Shown: positions 20,451 to 31,128 of the stretch, piece after piece
Position numbering within the stretch: position 1 is the stretch's first letter
Layout: every line of letters starts with the position of its first letter
DNA from: Siderastrea siderea
Taxonomy: Eukaryota; Cnidaria; Anthozoa; Scleractinia; Rhizangiidae
Reading direction: 5' to 3'
Assembly (NCBI GenBank): GCA_964030785.1
Contig: OZ034975.1
Location: 19,267,142-19,331,141 of the forward strand
DNA length: 64,000 nt
Program-made: the position numbers and the translations under genes
The notes under the pieces: model-generated
What the model saw: the letters and a program-made list of their open reading frames with translations, nothing else
What the model was told of the DNA's origin: nothing
Database searches by the model: none

Positions 20451-21290
20451 CGTAGTATCAAATGACGTTTTATCAATTTCTCTGCAGATGTCTCCCATTT
20501 AATGAATTCAGAAAAGGCATAAGTTAAGCCCCGTTTTCGTGTGGAACTGTTTTAGCCATTTTGGCTTCAGATATGTAATTTCAAACTACCATTTTTGAAG
20601 TGTTGAAGATTGGAATAGCTAGAACGCTACCTAAATACTGTAAAAGAAGCAAAGGAAAAGTTATTTCAGATTTCACATAAAGCGAAAGTTGTGAATAGGA
20701 TTTATTGTAGATACCAGACACTTCTACACGTTAAGGGTCACGTGACCTGTCACCTGACAAACTCTTTATACCTAATGAATGTTAGAATGCGCTTTTCTCT
20801 ATTATAATGGCTGATTTATCCCTAAATATATTCGTTGTGCTGCATTTTTAGCCAAAAATGCAGTTAGCCTCGTTTTCATGCTGCTAGCAAAGTCATTGTT
20901 AGGGCCATGTTTAAGCCATTTCTTCTTAGATTTTTTGAATGAAATCTCATTTAATTGAGTTTCCGTGATTCGTTGTGGCTAAGACAGTAATAGAAATCTG
21001 TAATAATAGCAAAAGAGAAGTTATTTTAGGTTTCACAAAAAAGAGAAAGTTGATATATTGCGGGTAGGCAGTACTTATTCATGCTAAAAGTCACATGATC
21101 AGTCACGTGACTAATTCAGAGTCGTCATACCTAATTCAAAACATTTTTGTTTTTGTTCTCTTTCTGTTTTGGTATGTTTCACACACATTTTTGAAAGAGA
21201 AATAAAGTTTCCGATGATTAATTAGTTTTGCCTCGCTTCCATGTTGTCTCGCTCCGTATCTCACGAGTGATACCACAATCTCACTCTACA
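20451..21290 (-). repeat. Right terminal inverted repeat of the 8.6-kb element
   Basis: Reverse complement of 12710-13567. The inner edge is the CGTAGTATCAAATGACGTTT block, which pairs with the one near 13550-13572. Confidence 0.85.
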
Positions 21291-21406
21291 TAGTACCTGA
21301 CATTAAAGAGATATTGCTCTACAAGAATCCGGTGTCAAACCTTTTCTGCAGTCTGGGTTGTGCAAATCGAATTTTGGGGGGGCTTAGCTCCCGGACTATC
21401 TAAGAC
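21291..21406 (+). repeat. Middle piece of the right arm of the outer element
   Basis: Contains AGAATCCGGTGTCAAACCTT and GTCTGGGTTGTG, matching the complement of about 7745-7862. It is stranded between the two large insertions and shows both landed in the same pre-existing sequence. Confidence 0.8.
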
Positions 21407-22699
21407 TAATGTGGTCACGTGACAGGCAATTTCAATTTGATCCCCCTGGGAGCAATTTTGGCTTAAAAAATTTTCCAAAATTTGCCAAAAAAACTGACCT
21501 TCTTCTTTACAAAAATACTAATATTTCTGTCAGACTCTTCTTATCAGCTGAACAATAATTTTTAACAGAGAGAGTGGTTTGACAGATTTGAAAAAGTGCC
21601 AATTTTACCAAATTTCAAAGGAATTTTTTCTATGTAGTACACAAGATCTATGGTTGATATGCATTTCCCCAAACAGCCAAAGGATTGTACTTAAACATTA
21701 TCGAAAAATGTTTGTGGGCAATTCATTTTTAATCTTCAATATAGGTTATGCAAAATTGACATTTTCTTAAAATAGACATATCTGCTGAGGGACAAAAGGG
21801 TCGCGTTAAATCACCTTTTAACACTTACAAAATACATAAAACCTGTAAAAATGTAAAACACAAGCTAACAAAGTATACGGTTATCGTTTGAATTACTTCA
21901 CTGTCGCAGATTTTCACATAAACGTTTTGCAGCTGTTGAAGTCGTTTCCTTCCCCACCCCTCCCCTGATAAATTTTAAGGTGAGTCAGGTGTGTATTATT
22001 TATTTTCAAGCAGAAGCTTATTTCAAGCTATTCGAATAGATTCATTTGGCCTTTCGTTGGCGTTTTTAATCATTCAGAATCTAAAATAAATTGATAGGAC
22101 ATAATATATAGATTTAGCCAAGCCAGAAAGCGGAGCCGCGAAGGAATAAACTGGTGTTCGTTTCTCAAAAATAGTCCTGAAACTTTTCTGTCTGAAATAC
22201 ATTTCGGGGCTTTTTTTGGCTCCTTCGCTTTCGAAAAGTGTTTCTCAAAAAGTCTGAAAGTGTTCCGAATTGTCCTTCAATATTTTTTTGATCTGTTCTG
22301 TAAAACCAAGCTCGAAAGGTCGTTCTAGAGGCTGAGCACAGCTTGATTATTTTACTCGCGAGCCGTCTAGCTTGGTGTTTGCAATGTTTCCATATCCTGT
22401 CATTAACTGTGAAAGCTTGTCAAACTGATCTCCTTGGTTTATTGGCTGTTCGCTTGAATGAACTTGAAACGGCGCTCATTTACAAAAACAAAATAAAAAT
22501 TATTCGACTGTTTAAATGGGTTATCTTCTTAGCGTTCGGATGTTAACAAATAACATGAACTGCCACTAAATAAAAATATTAGTCTGGTCAAAAATTTATA
22601 CTGACATTTCACCGGCATTTTACTGGGATTACCCGAAATAAAGGATCTGGGAGCTTCGAAGCACTTGTAATAAACTTATCGAAGAAATGTCGCGTAGGT

Positions 22700-23205
22700 T
22701 TTAGCAGCCGCGAAAAAATTCAAGCACTTTGAGGAACACACATTACTTACGGGATAAAATAGCTTTAAACTCAAAACTGCTTCGCTTATATTTCGTTCTC
22801 TAACTTGAGACCATCGAGATTGAAAACAAACGAACAAACACCGTCCAAACATTCTTAACTCTGTTGCATAAGTTTTGCGGCTGCAAATTGTCTGAAATTC
22901 GAGCGCTTTAAAAAATGCACCGAACTGTTTTTGGAAGCCTTTCGGGCATAATAGGTTTAAACCGACAACTGCTTCGCTTATAGTTTTTCAAATAACTGTT
23001 ATATTTCGTTCTCTAACTAGAGACAATCAAGATTCAAAACAAAGAAACGCCAAACACGCTTTAATTAAATTGTTATTATGCCGGCAGAAGTTTTGCGGAT
23101 GCGAAGTAAGCCTATATAAAGTTAGGCGCTTTGAGGAACGCACAAAACTGTTTTCGGAAGCTTTTCGGATAAAATAGCTTTAAACCGACAACTGCTTCGC
23201 TTAAA
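22700..23205. repeat. Tandem repeat, ~220-bp unit, about 2.5 copies
   Basis: Diverged copies, each with CGCTTTGAGGAACRCACA, a TTTCGGGATAAAATAGCTTTAA-type block, AACTGCTTCGCTTATA and TTTCGTTCTCTAACT. Lies within element A. Confidence 0.7.
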
Positions 23206-23899
23206 AGATTATTACTATTAAAAACTTCTAGGACAAGAAAATCGACAGTTGCACAAAGAGATGGACCGGACGGTGAAAATTGAAAGCAAAGCTTGTGCAG
23301 TTGTCTTGCGGCTGTGCTTAGACCTACTGTTATGAATAAACAAACACAAATAATGGACAGAGAAATAATTTTTGAAAAACATTTATTCGAAAACCCCTAT
23401 GTTTATACTTAAATGCAATTCGCGTTACACTTCCAAAATCGTAGGTCGGTCCACGCGAGTGAAATCGGCTCAGCATGGCAAAATATTCAAGAATCTGTCA
23501 CAAATCTGAGCGCGTTTTCTAATATTTTTTTAAAGTCAAAAGTAAATAACACATTTCTAATGGCATAAATCAAATTTACATGTCAAAACGTAATTTCTTT
23601 CATCGTAATACTCGAAATCATGTACCTTAGACCTTTTAAAAACTTCACTTACTCGGTTGTGTTTCAGAACAGGGCAAACTCTCCGCCGTGAAGAAAACAA
23701 AGCGATGAAGTCCTTTGAATGCAGCTTTCGTAACTTGAACTTTTCGCCTTCTACCAGTATTCTTTTGAACTTTTTCTTTCCATTTATATATATTAGATGT
23801 TTTTTTGTCAAGTATGAAACCTAATTACTCTCGAGCAATCATTAAATGCTAAAGAAGCTTAAGCTTTTAAAGAAACCTCTTTTTCAAAAGCGACGATGG

Positions 23900-24075
23900 T
23901 CATGCGATTTCCCGCCAAGAAAAATGCCGGTTGCCCTAAAGCACCGTGCGATTTCCCGCCAAGAAAAGATGGCATTCTCTGCCCCCGTCGGGTTGTCTTG
24001 GGACTCCCCTCCCCCTCCCACAGAGTGTGCGGACGAACGGACGTACGGATGTATGGATGTACAGACGTACGGATG
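23900..24075. repeat. Short tandem repeats inside element A
   Basis: A GCGATTTCCCGCCAAGAAAA block is repeated (~23903, ~23948), then CGGACGTACGGATGTATGGA-type units run at about 24030-24078. Element B has a shorter CGGACGGACGGACGTACG array at the same relative place (~28480). Confidence 0.7.
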
Positions 24076-25186
24076 GACAGTCACGTGACTATTACATCAC
24101 AACCAAAATTTCTCGGATTGATAGGTTACCATATTTCCTTAGCAATGGAGCTCCGCTGGCGGGCTTTGCCCGCAGGCTCCGCTAAAACATGCTGAAATGA
24201 GAGAATTGAAGTCGAGAGGTTGCGTTACTGTGCGTGACACAGAAGCGACTTTCGTGCGTGGATAACTTCTCGACGGCAGATTTACTATTTTACAAGGGGA
24301 AAATGGCACCAAATAATTTCACATATTCCACGAGGAACAAAAATTTCCTATACCAGCCTACACCTTATACATGATGGAGGCTTAACGTTTTACAGTTAAA
24401 CAACTGTTATACCGACTTTCCGAGTTGTCCTTTGTGTGTATGAACCGTGTATCTGATTTGTTGCAGTTAGTCAGTAACCAGATGTAGCTTACATTCTTTA
24501 AAACCTCAAGAATTGAACCATTGTTTCAGCGGTGTTTTGTCTTTAGAATACTTTGTTTAGGGATTGAATGGGTTTTGCTGAATGCCCTTCGAGAATTAAC
24601 CAGTGATTAGACATAATAATAACAATAATGATACTTGTTTCACGAAATCAGTGATGATCTGTTAGAACTGATTTCGTCAGTTGATAATATCAAATTATTA
24701 GAACTACAAAGTGGATTAAAAAGCAAACAAGCTACTTTGGACCATCTTAAGCGTAGCTCAAAGGCGAATACCAAATTCTCCAGTTCCCCTTCCCGTAAGA
24801 ACTTGTTTATGCACGAAAACACAAGCAAACTAGCGCATACCTCAGTGGTAGGAGAAGCACCGTCAACTGTGACCTACGTACTTGCTTGGAGAAGTCTGTT
24901 TGCTACCAGTTACTGCAGCTTTTCATCAAGAGTCTCAAGGTGAATGTTAAATGTTACACATTCACTTGCGAAGTTTTGATTTCATCCGGCGTAGACAGTA
25001 CGTCATGTAAACTTCCCTTCAATTGTACTAGGAAAATTACCAATTCAGTTTTGATATTTTTCTTTTAAATTGCGAAAGCAATTTGCTGATTGCATAAAAA
25101 CATAGTTATTTCCCTGCAACAAATGATCTTAAAAGGCCGGTGAACATCAAGGCGGGGGCTTAATACTAATTAACAATATGGGAGGC

Positions 25187-25861
25187 TTTGAAACACATAG
25201 GAGCAATTTGCGTTTACATAGGGGAAAATACTTGGAAAGTCTGAAATAAAGTTGTATTCTAAAAATTTACAGAAATACACTTTTCAGTGACCTAACATAT
25301 AATTAGCTTTGCACAGTAAGACAACTTAAATGAAAATGGTAATTTTTTGCCGACTACTGTTAAAAAATACCTATAAATCAGCCAAAGTTTGCGGAAATGT
25401 GCATTTTGGAAAAACACAAAATGTTTTGGAAGGCGTTAACTACTGAACAAAGCAAACTGCAAATGTTTATCAGCTGCAGCATAAACTGAAACAATCCTCA
25501 TGTATTGTCTACTGAAGAAAAAAGCCCACCCCTTGCCCGCACCCGTGAACGGGTATTGAAGTACGTCGTCACATTGCCCGGTCGCTGGTGTGATGCCGCT
25601 TTACCAAGTGAGCTGCTGCGCAGGTCATTTGTAATTTAACTTAAGCCCACGATTTATGCTTCTGACCGTTAAGATACCGTATGTCTATTCTAAAACCACC
25701 TGTATGCCTGATACCTTTAGGAAAGTTTGTGTAGGGTTGACTGCCGGTCTTCCAAATCCTACCCTACTGAAATTATTAATCCTGGCCTTGGCAGGCAAAT
25801 CACGCAATATCATATCAAATGGTTCTTTTTAGTTAATTCTCTATCTTTTTTCTATACATCA
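25187..25861. other. Non-coding interior of the 9.0-kb element
   Basis: No gene or clear repeat. The two arms of the host element end near 25186 and 28601. Confidence 0.4.
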
Positions 25862-26008
25862 GGCCCCAGTTGTTCAAAAGTTGGATAGCGCTATGCACCG
25901 GATAAATCTCTATCCAGTGGATAATGCAATTGGTTTCCCTAACACTTATCGACTGGATAGTGATTTATCCGGTGGATAGCGCTATCCAACTTTTGAACAA
26001 CTGGGGCC
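25862..26008. mobile_element. MITE, 147 bp
   Basis: Ends GGCCCCAGTTGTTCAAAAGT and its complement, with the match continuing through TGGATAGCGCTAT and CCGGATAAAT. Almost the whole element folds on itself. A decayed relative lies near 35985-36130. Confidence 0.85.
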
Positions 26009-26016
26009 AGATAATT

Positions 26017-26107
26017 AACAATTATTCTACGAGGGCGCGCTGGATATCGTAGCGCCGAGTTGGTTATAATCATTTGATATCCAGCAAGCCCGAGTAGAAT
26101 AATTGTT
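26017..26107. mobile_element. Short foldback element, ~91 bp
   Basis: AACAATTATTCTACGAGGGC and GCCCGAGTAGAATAATTGTT are inverted ends, followed inward by GCTGGATATC and its complement. It lies nine bases from the preceding MITE. Confidence 0.75.
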
Positions 26108-27757
26108 TTATTAAAAACTTAGCCACTATTTAAAAAAAAATCGAGAAAGAAAGGCAAAAAATGAGAAAAGAGAAAAAGGGAACAAGAATCGATCACATGA
26201 CTGAACGAAAAAGGCGCCAAAACCTTGCAAAGTTTTGCAGCGTTTCATTACAAAGCTGAATGAATCAATGAAACTGCTCGAAAGTGAACGAAGTGGTACA
26301 AGTTTTGGAAAAAAATCGTTTAATTATTGGCTGTGGAATATGGTACGTGTTTTATTTTTCCTGAAAAATTGTTGTAATCGTCGTTTAAAGCAGATTGAAA
26401 CTGTATGATTTCACCATATTAGCTGCTGGAGTTGAAACGGAGCAAGTTTGTAATCCTTTCGCACAACGGAGCCATCATGTGCGTGTTTGATCGAACTGAA
26501 GACAGAACTAATTTGAATTTGAAGAAGTAATTTCTAAGCAGCTCAGAAGCAAGATTACTGTAACGAGGAACATTAGAATTCACCATCATAGTTTGTTAAA
26601 CGCAAGGCACAAAACGCAGTTGTTCTCGGTTTAGAGGTTGCGGAAAGAAATTCCGTAAAAACAAAACAACACTCAGACAACTGGGAAAGCGATTAAACTC
26701 CGTCTACATGGCATCCGATTTCTATCTGAACATTGGGACCTGTTGGAACACAGAGCTACAACGAGTGCAGGTTAATCACTGTCAATTTTGCGTGATATAG
26801 CCGAAAAAAAATTCGCCCTTCCTTCCTTCTTGGTAGTTTGTTTAGTACTTGTTTCGATTGCTTCATGATTTTCGTACCGACTCGCCATGTATGTGTGATA
26901 GTTTTCATTAAATGCTTCTTCCCCATTTCACTGTGTCTTTCATGTTTTGTCTTGATATTTTGAAGTGGAAAGCCTTCCTGATAAATCCTACCGTTTGTTC
27001 AATTTTAATAATCGACGTGACGATCGATGAAAGAAATTAATTGCAAACACAGCGCTTAATGCTTAAATTTCTATTTCTGCACAGTTTCTTGTTGTCTTAA
27101 GAAATCAAGCACCATGGAACAATTTTGATTTGTGTCTTAGTGGCGCTGTTGCAATTTCTGCTTTGTTTAAATTCGCTCCAAAGTGATTTTTCTCATCTGT
27201 TTTTCTCGCCGGGTCGCTCGCGAGGAAAAAGCTTTCAGCTCACTTTGTTGATGAGTGTTCATTGACCATATGTGGTCGCAGCAGGTATATGAGCTGATAG
27301 CCTAGCTCCGTTCAGCCAATCAAAATGCTAGAAATCCAATATACCTAGTCCAGTTTTTAATAAATATGTATATTTCCTATAGAGCTACACCCAAACCATG
27401 CCCAACTTTAGTCCAAAAGGCAGGACCCAAAATCTGGACAATTTTTAGGCAAAAATGGCAAAAAAAAAGGCCTTACCCTTTTGGGCGGTACACACCTGTT
27501 TTCGCGTACAACCCAAGCAAACAGACTCCGAAATAACATCTTGCTTTGTTAACCGTGTGCTAGTTCCTTCCACGGCCTTCAATGTTTCGCCATTTCTCTT
27601 TACAGTATAAAGCTATACGGGCTTTAGCTACTTTTACATAGTATCGCTAAATTTAACATCACAGTTGCAAGGAATCTGTAGTTTGCTTTCGTCAGTAGTT
27701 ACTTCAAGTACCTTGACAGTTGACGCAGATATCCCTTTTTATCTGGTTCTAAACCTA
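26108..27757. other. Non-coding interior of the 9.0-kb element
   Basis: About 1.65 kb with no supported gene. The phrase AGCCAATCAAAATGC near 27315 resembles other repeat edges in the window. Confidence 0.35.
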
Positions 27758-28583
27758 ATATATAGATTTAGCCAAGCCTAAAAGCGGAGCCCCCCTTTTT
27801 GTTTTGTTTGTTTGTTTGTTTGTTTTTTTGCTGGCAGTTATTAATTTGTGAAAATACTCTCATTCAAGTCGTTAAATTAAAAAAAAAAACAAAAAAAAAA
27901 AACAGAAACAAAAGAAAAAAACACTTACCCTCGCTCAGAGACCCGGGCCGTCGGCGTATGAAGCCGGGTATTAGTCCACTTGGCCATGAGCGTTTCTTGA
28001 CATTTTTTACGTTAATTTTAATACTTATTTCTTTCTTCATAACAAGCTGCCTATCAGCATGAAAATGCTGGTGTTTTTCCTGGCAAAATGTGTTCGGAAC
28101 GCCGTAAAAACCATGGTTGTGGACAGAAAAAACCAAAAAGCACTAGCTCTGCTATATTTGGCGTCGAAACCGCTGCGAAAAGCTGCGAACTCAAGCGGTG
28201 TGCCGACCGAGTTCGAACAGAACCGACAAGGCAAATTTGAACTTTTCGCCTGAACTTTATCGCCTAATTTTTTTCCCCTAGATTGAACTTTTCCCCTTCC
28301 ACCAAAAAGACAACTGAGTATTCTTTTGAACTTTTTTCCATTAACAAATTTGTTTTTGACTTTTGTTGTCTTTGCTTGTTTTGCTACAACGCGGGTCAAC
28401 ATGCGATTTCGCGCCAAAAACACATGGATTCAGCACGGGGTTATATCCAGTGTATGAAGTGTATTGGTAAACCTGTGGTGCGGACGGACGGACGTACGTC
28501 AGTACCAAAATTTCTTGGCTTGAGAGGTTACCAAATTTCCTTAGCAATGGAGCTCCGCTGACGCGCTAGCGCGCTGTCTCCGC
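27758..28583. mobile_element. TA-flanked element B, 0.83 kb (deletion relative of element A)
   Basis: Starts ATATATAGATTTAGCCAAGC like element A and ends with the CAATGGAGCTCCGCTG region, then GCGCTGTCTCCGC, between TA dinucleotides (27756-27757, 28584-28585). The 3' 200 bases match element A (GGTTACCAAATTTCCTTAGC). Most of the interior of A is missing. Contains a G/T microsatellite and an A-rich run near 27880-27920. Confidence 0.65.
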
Positions 28584-28600
28584 TATAACTAATGTAAATC

Positions 28601-30421
28601 CCTCCCATGTTGTTAGTGTTAAGCCCCTGCCTTGATGTTGACCTTCTTTTTCATCCTGTTTGTTGTGGGGGAAATGAAAAAGGATTTGTTTTCTTTTTTT
28701 AAACGGAAAAATAGCTTCAGCAATTGACAGAAAATAAAGCTTAACTGAAGTGAAAATTTTCTTGGTACATTTGGTCTGAAATTTACATGAACTAGTGTCT
28801 ATGTGAAACGAAATCAAACTCAACCAGAGCTAGTGTAATTTAAAGCTATTTAACATTTATCTCCCATTGAGATTCTTCATGAAAAATTTTTAGTGTTTGG
28901 TAGCAAATAGGCCTCTTCAAACAAGTCCGTAGATTGCAGGTGACGGTATTTATCCTAACACTGAGGTATGTACTCAGATTTTTTTTTTATATTTTCATGC
29001 GCGATGCGTGGGAAAGTATCTGGCGGGCGGAAGAATCGGGAGCAATTAATACCCGCTTTAGAGCCCCATTCTAGATTGTCCAAATTTGTTCGTTTGCTTT
29101 CTTTAGTCCACTTCTTAAATTCTAACTTTTTCTAGATTTCAACTTGCAGCCTTAATAATTTGCAAATCAATTAAACTGACGAAATCTGTTCCAGCAGATT
29201 ATTTCTTGTTTACGTGAAACATTAGTATCATTATTATTAGGTCTGATCACTGGTATCCTCGAAGGGCATTCAGCAAACCCAATCACTCCCTAAACAGAGT
29301 GTTCTGGAGACAAAACATAGCTGAAACAATGGTTCAATTCTTGAGATTTTAAACAATGTAAGCTACATTTGGTTACCGACTAACTGCAACAAATCAGAAT
29401 CACGGTTCATACACACAAAGACAACTCGGAGAGTCGGTATAACAGTTGTTTAACTGTAAAACGTTAAGCCTCCATCATGTGTAAGGTGTAGGCTGGTATA
29501 GGAAATTCTTGTTCCTCGTGAAATATGTGAAATTATTGGTTGCCATTTTCCCCTTGTCAAATAGTAAATCTGCCGTCCAGAAGTTATCCACGCACGAAAG
29601 TCGCTTGTGTCACGCACAGTAACGCAACCCCTTGACTTCAATTCTCTCATCTCAGCATGTTTTTATGTCCTATCAATTTATTTTAGATTCTGAATGATTG
29701 AAAACGACACTGAAAAGCCAAATGAATCTATTCGAATAGCTTGAAATAAGCTTCTGCTTGAAATTAAATAATACACACCTGACTCACCTTAAAATTTATC
29801 AGGGGAGGGGTGGGGAAGGAACGACTTCAATAGCTGCAAAACGTTTATGTGAAAAATCTGCGACAGTGAAGTAATTCAAACGATAACCGTATACTTTGCT
29901 AGCCTGTGTTTTCCATTTTTACAGGTTTCAGGTATTTTTTAAGTGTTAAAAGGTGATTTAACGCGACCCTTTTGTCCCTCAGCAGATCTGTCTATTTAGG
30001 AAAATGTCAATTTTGCATAACCTATATTGAAGATTAAAAATGAATTAGCCGCAAAGATTTTTCAATAATGTTTAAGTACAATCCTTTGGCTGTTTGGGGA
30101 AATGCATATCAACTATAGATCTTGTCTACTACATAGAAAAAAATTCCTTTGAAATTTGGTAAAATTGGCACTTTTTCAAATCTGTCAAACCACACACTCT
30201 GATAAAAATTATTGTTCAGCTGATAAGAAGAGTCTAAAAGAAATATTAGTATTTTTATAAAGAAGAAGGTCAGTTTAGTAAAGAAACATCATTTGATTTA
30301 TGATTGGCTAATGTTTGTTTTGACAAGAGACATGCAAATTTGGTACATTTTGGAAAAGGTTTTGAGCCAAAATTGCTCCCAGGGGGGTCAAATGTAAATT
30401 GCCTGTCACGTGACCACATTA
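28601..30421 (-). repeat. Right terminal inverted repeat of the 9.0-kb element
   Basis: Reverse complement of 21407-22103 plus 24185-25186, with substitutions and indels. The CATGCTGARATGAGAGAATT and GATTTAACGCGACCCTTTTG blocks are strongly conserved between arms. Confidence 0.85.
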
Positions 30422-30546
30422 GTATTAGAGGACAAAATAATGTCGATTTGATAACTTGCTCATGACTAGATTTCAGGAGGCAAAGTTTGAGATAGGGTTG
30501 TTTCTGATCATATCCAAGAATCTTTGAACCTCTCGTGGACTGGCTC
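30422..30546 (+). repeat. Distal piece of the right arm of the outer TTAA element
   Basis: Runs from AGGACAAAATAATGTCGATT to CCTCTCGTGGACTGGCTC. Reverse complement of 7625 to about 7745. Confidence 0.85.
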
Positions 30547-30559
30547 TTAAGCAGTTTTC

Positions 30560-31128
30560 CCTGAGGTATTTCTTGGAACCTTTGTGGATTTTCGCAGTTT
30601 TTTTAATTCTCGTATTCCTCGTTGGGTCCCTCAAGGATCTTGCAAATTTTTCGCAGTTCTGGTAATTATTTATAAATTTCGCAGTTCTTGTTGGGTCCCT
30701 CTGACATCTCTAAGCCATTCCTGGTACCTTTGCAAATTTATGCAGTTTTCGTAATTCCCGTAATTTTCGTTGGGTCCCTCTGAGATCTTGCGAATTTTCG
30801 CAGTTCTTGTAATTCTCGTAATTTTCGTAAAATTCGCAGTTCTGGTTGGATCCCTCTGACGTCTGGTCTCGTAAGCCATTCTTGGTACCTTTGCGAATAT
30901 TCACAGTTTTCGTAATTCTTGCTGGGTCCCTCTGAGATTTTGCGAATTTTCGTAAAATTCGCAGTTCTCGTTGGGTCCCTCTGACATCTCTAAGCCATTC
31001 TTGGTACCTTTGCAAATTTATGCAGTTTTTGTAATTCTCGTAATTCTCGTTGGGTCCCTCTGAGATCTTGCGAATTTTCGCAGTTCTCGTAATTCTCGTA
31101 ATCTTCGTAAAATTCGCGAAAATAGTGA
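30560..31128. repeat. Higher-order minisatellite
   Basis: Short units of TTCGTAATTCTCGTAA and TTCGCAGTTCTTG are arranged in larger blocks that end TTGGGTCCCTCTGA and CTAAGCCATTCTTGGTACCT. Block starts at about 30691, 30846 and 30971 give spacings of 155 and 125 (280 for the full repeat). The minus strand stays open for 149 codons only because the unit lengths and composition avoid stops. Confidence 0.85.

Larger units (their letters stand above)
12710..21290. mobile_element. Long-inverted-repeat transposon, 8.6 kb, Academ-like (decayed)
   Basis: Begins TGTAGAGTGAGATTGTGG at 12710 and ends with its complement at 21290. The inverted arms are about 858 bases (12710-13567) and 840 bases (20451-21290) and are moderately diverged. 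Between them lies one long minus-strand reading region running from just inside one arm to just inside the other, as for a single transposase gene. Compared with the uninterrupted arm at 7625-7884, the insertion adds exactly three flanking bases (CTT before, TAG after, AAG in the reference), which fits a 3-base target duplication that has since mutated. Academ elements have 3-4 base duplications and an XPG-like nuclease, so I favour that group without certainty. Confidence 0.65.
22104..24182. mobile_element. TA-flanked element A, 2.08 kb
   Basis: Starts ATATATAGATTTAGCCAAGC and ends GCCCGCAGGCTCCGC, between TA dinucleotides (22102-22103, 24183-24184). The opposite arm of the host element keeps the empty site GGACATAAAAACATGC (complement, ~29655-29670), so both boundaries are supported. 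AGCGGAGCC plus AAGGAAT/AAGGAAA motifs occur at both ends in inverted orientation. The interior holds a ~220-bp tandem repeat, GCGATTTCCCGCCAAGAAAA duplicates and a CGGACGTA-type repeat. No coding frame is convincing. A TA duplication suggests a Tc1/mariner-type mobiliser. Confidence 0.75.
21407..30421. mobile_element. 9.0-kb foldback transposon with ~1.8-kb inverted ends (MULE-like?)
   Basis: Begins TAATGTGGTCACGTGACAGG at 21407, and its complement ends at 30421. The right arm is 28601-30421. The left arm is 21407-22103 plus 24185-25186, split by a 2.1-kb insertion. Imperfect flanking repeats TATCTAAGAC and TATTAGAGGAC, compared with TATAGAAGAC in the uninterrupted reference near 7735-7745, suggest a 10-11 base target duplication. 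That, with very long inverted ends, fits Mutator-like elements. The interior (25187-28600) has no coding capacity, so it is non-autonomous. Confidence 0.75.
7625..30546. mobile_element. Outer TTAA-flanked element, 22.9 kb including nested insertions
   Basis: TTAA at 7621-7624 is followed by GAGCCAGTCCATGAGAGG. The complement, CCTCTCGTGGACTGGCTC, ends at 30546 and is followed by TTAA (30547-30550). The left arm, 7625 to about 7884, matches the right arm in inverse orientation over about 260 bases, but the right arm is in three pieces: about 12685-12709, 21291-21406 and 30422-30546. The gaps are exactly the two large elements 12710-21290 and 21407-30421. Without them the outer element is about 5.3 kb and holds the hAT-type gene at 8445-11440. 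TTAA targets are typical of Kolobok and piggyBac elements, not hAT, so the gene may be a passenger or an earlier insertion. Confidence 0.75.

Noticed and set aside
28037..28423. 128-codon minus frame
   Set aside because: It falls within element B; the related part of element A (23557-23811) does not preserve the frame.
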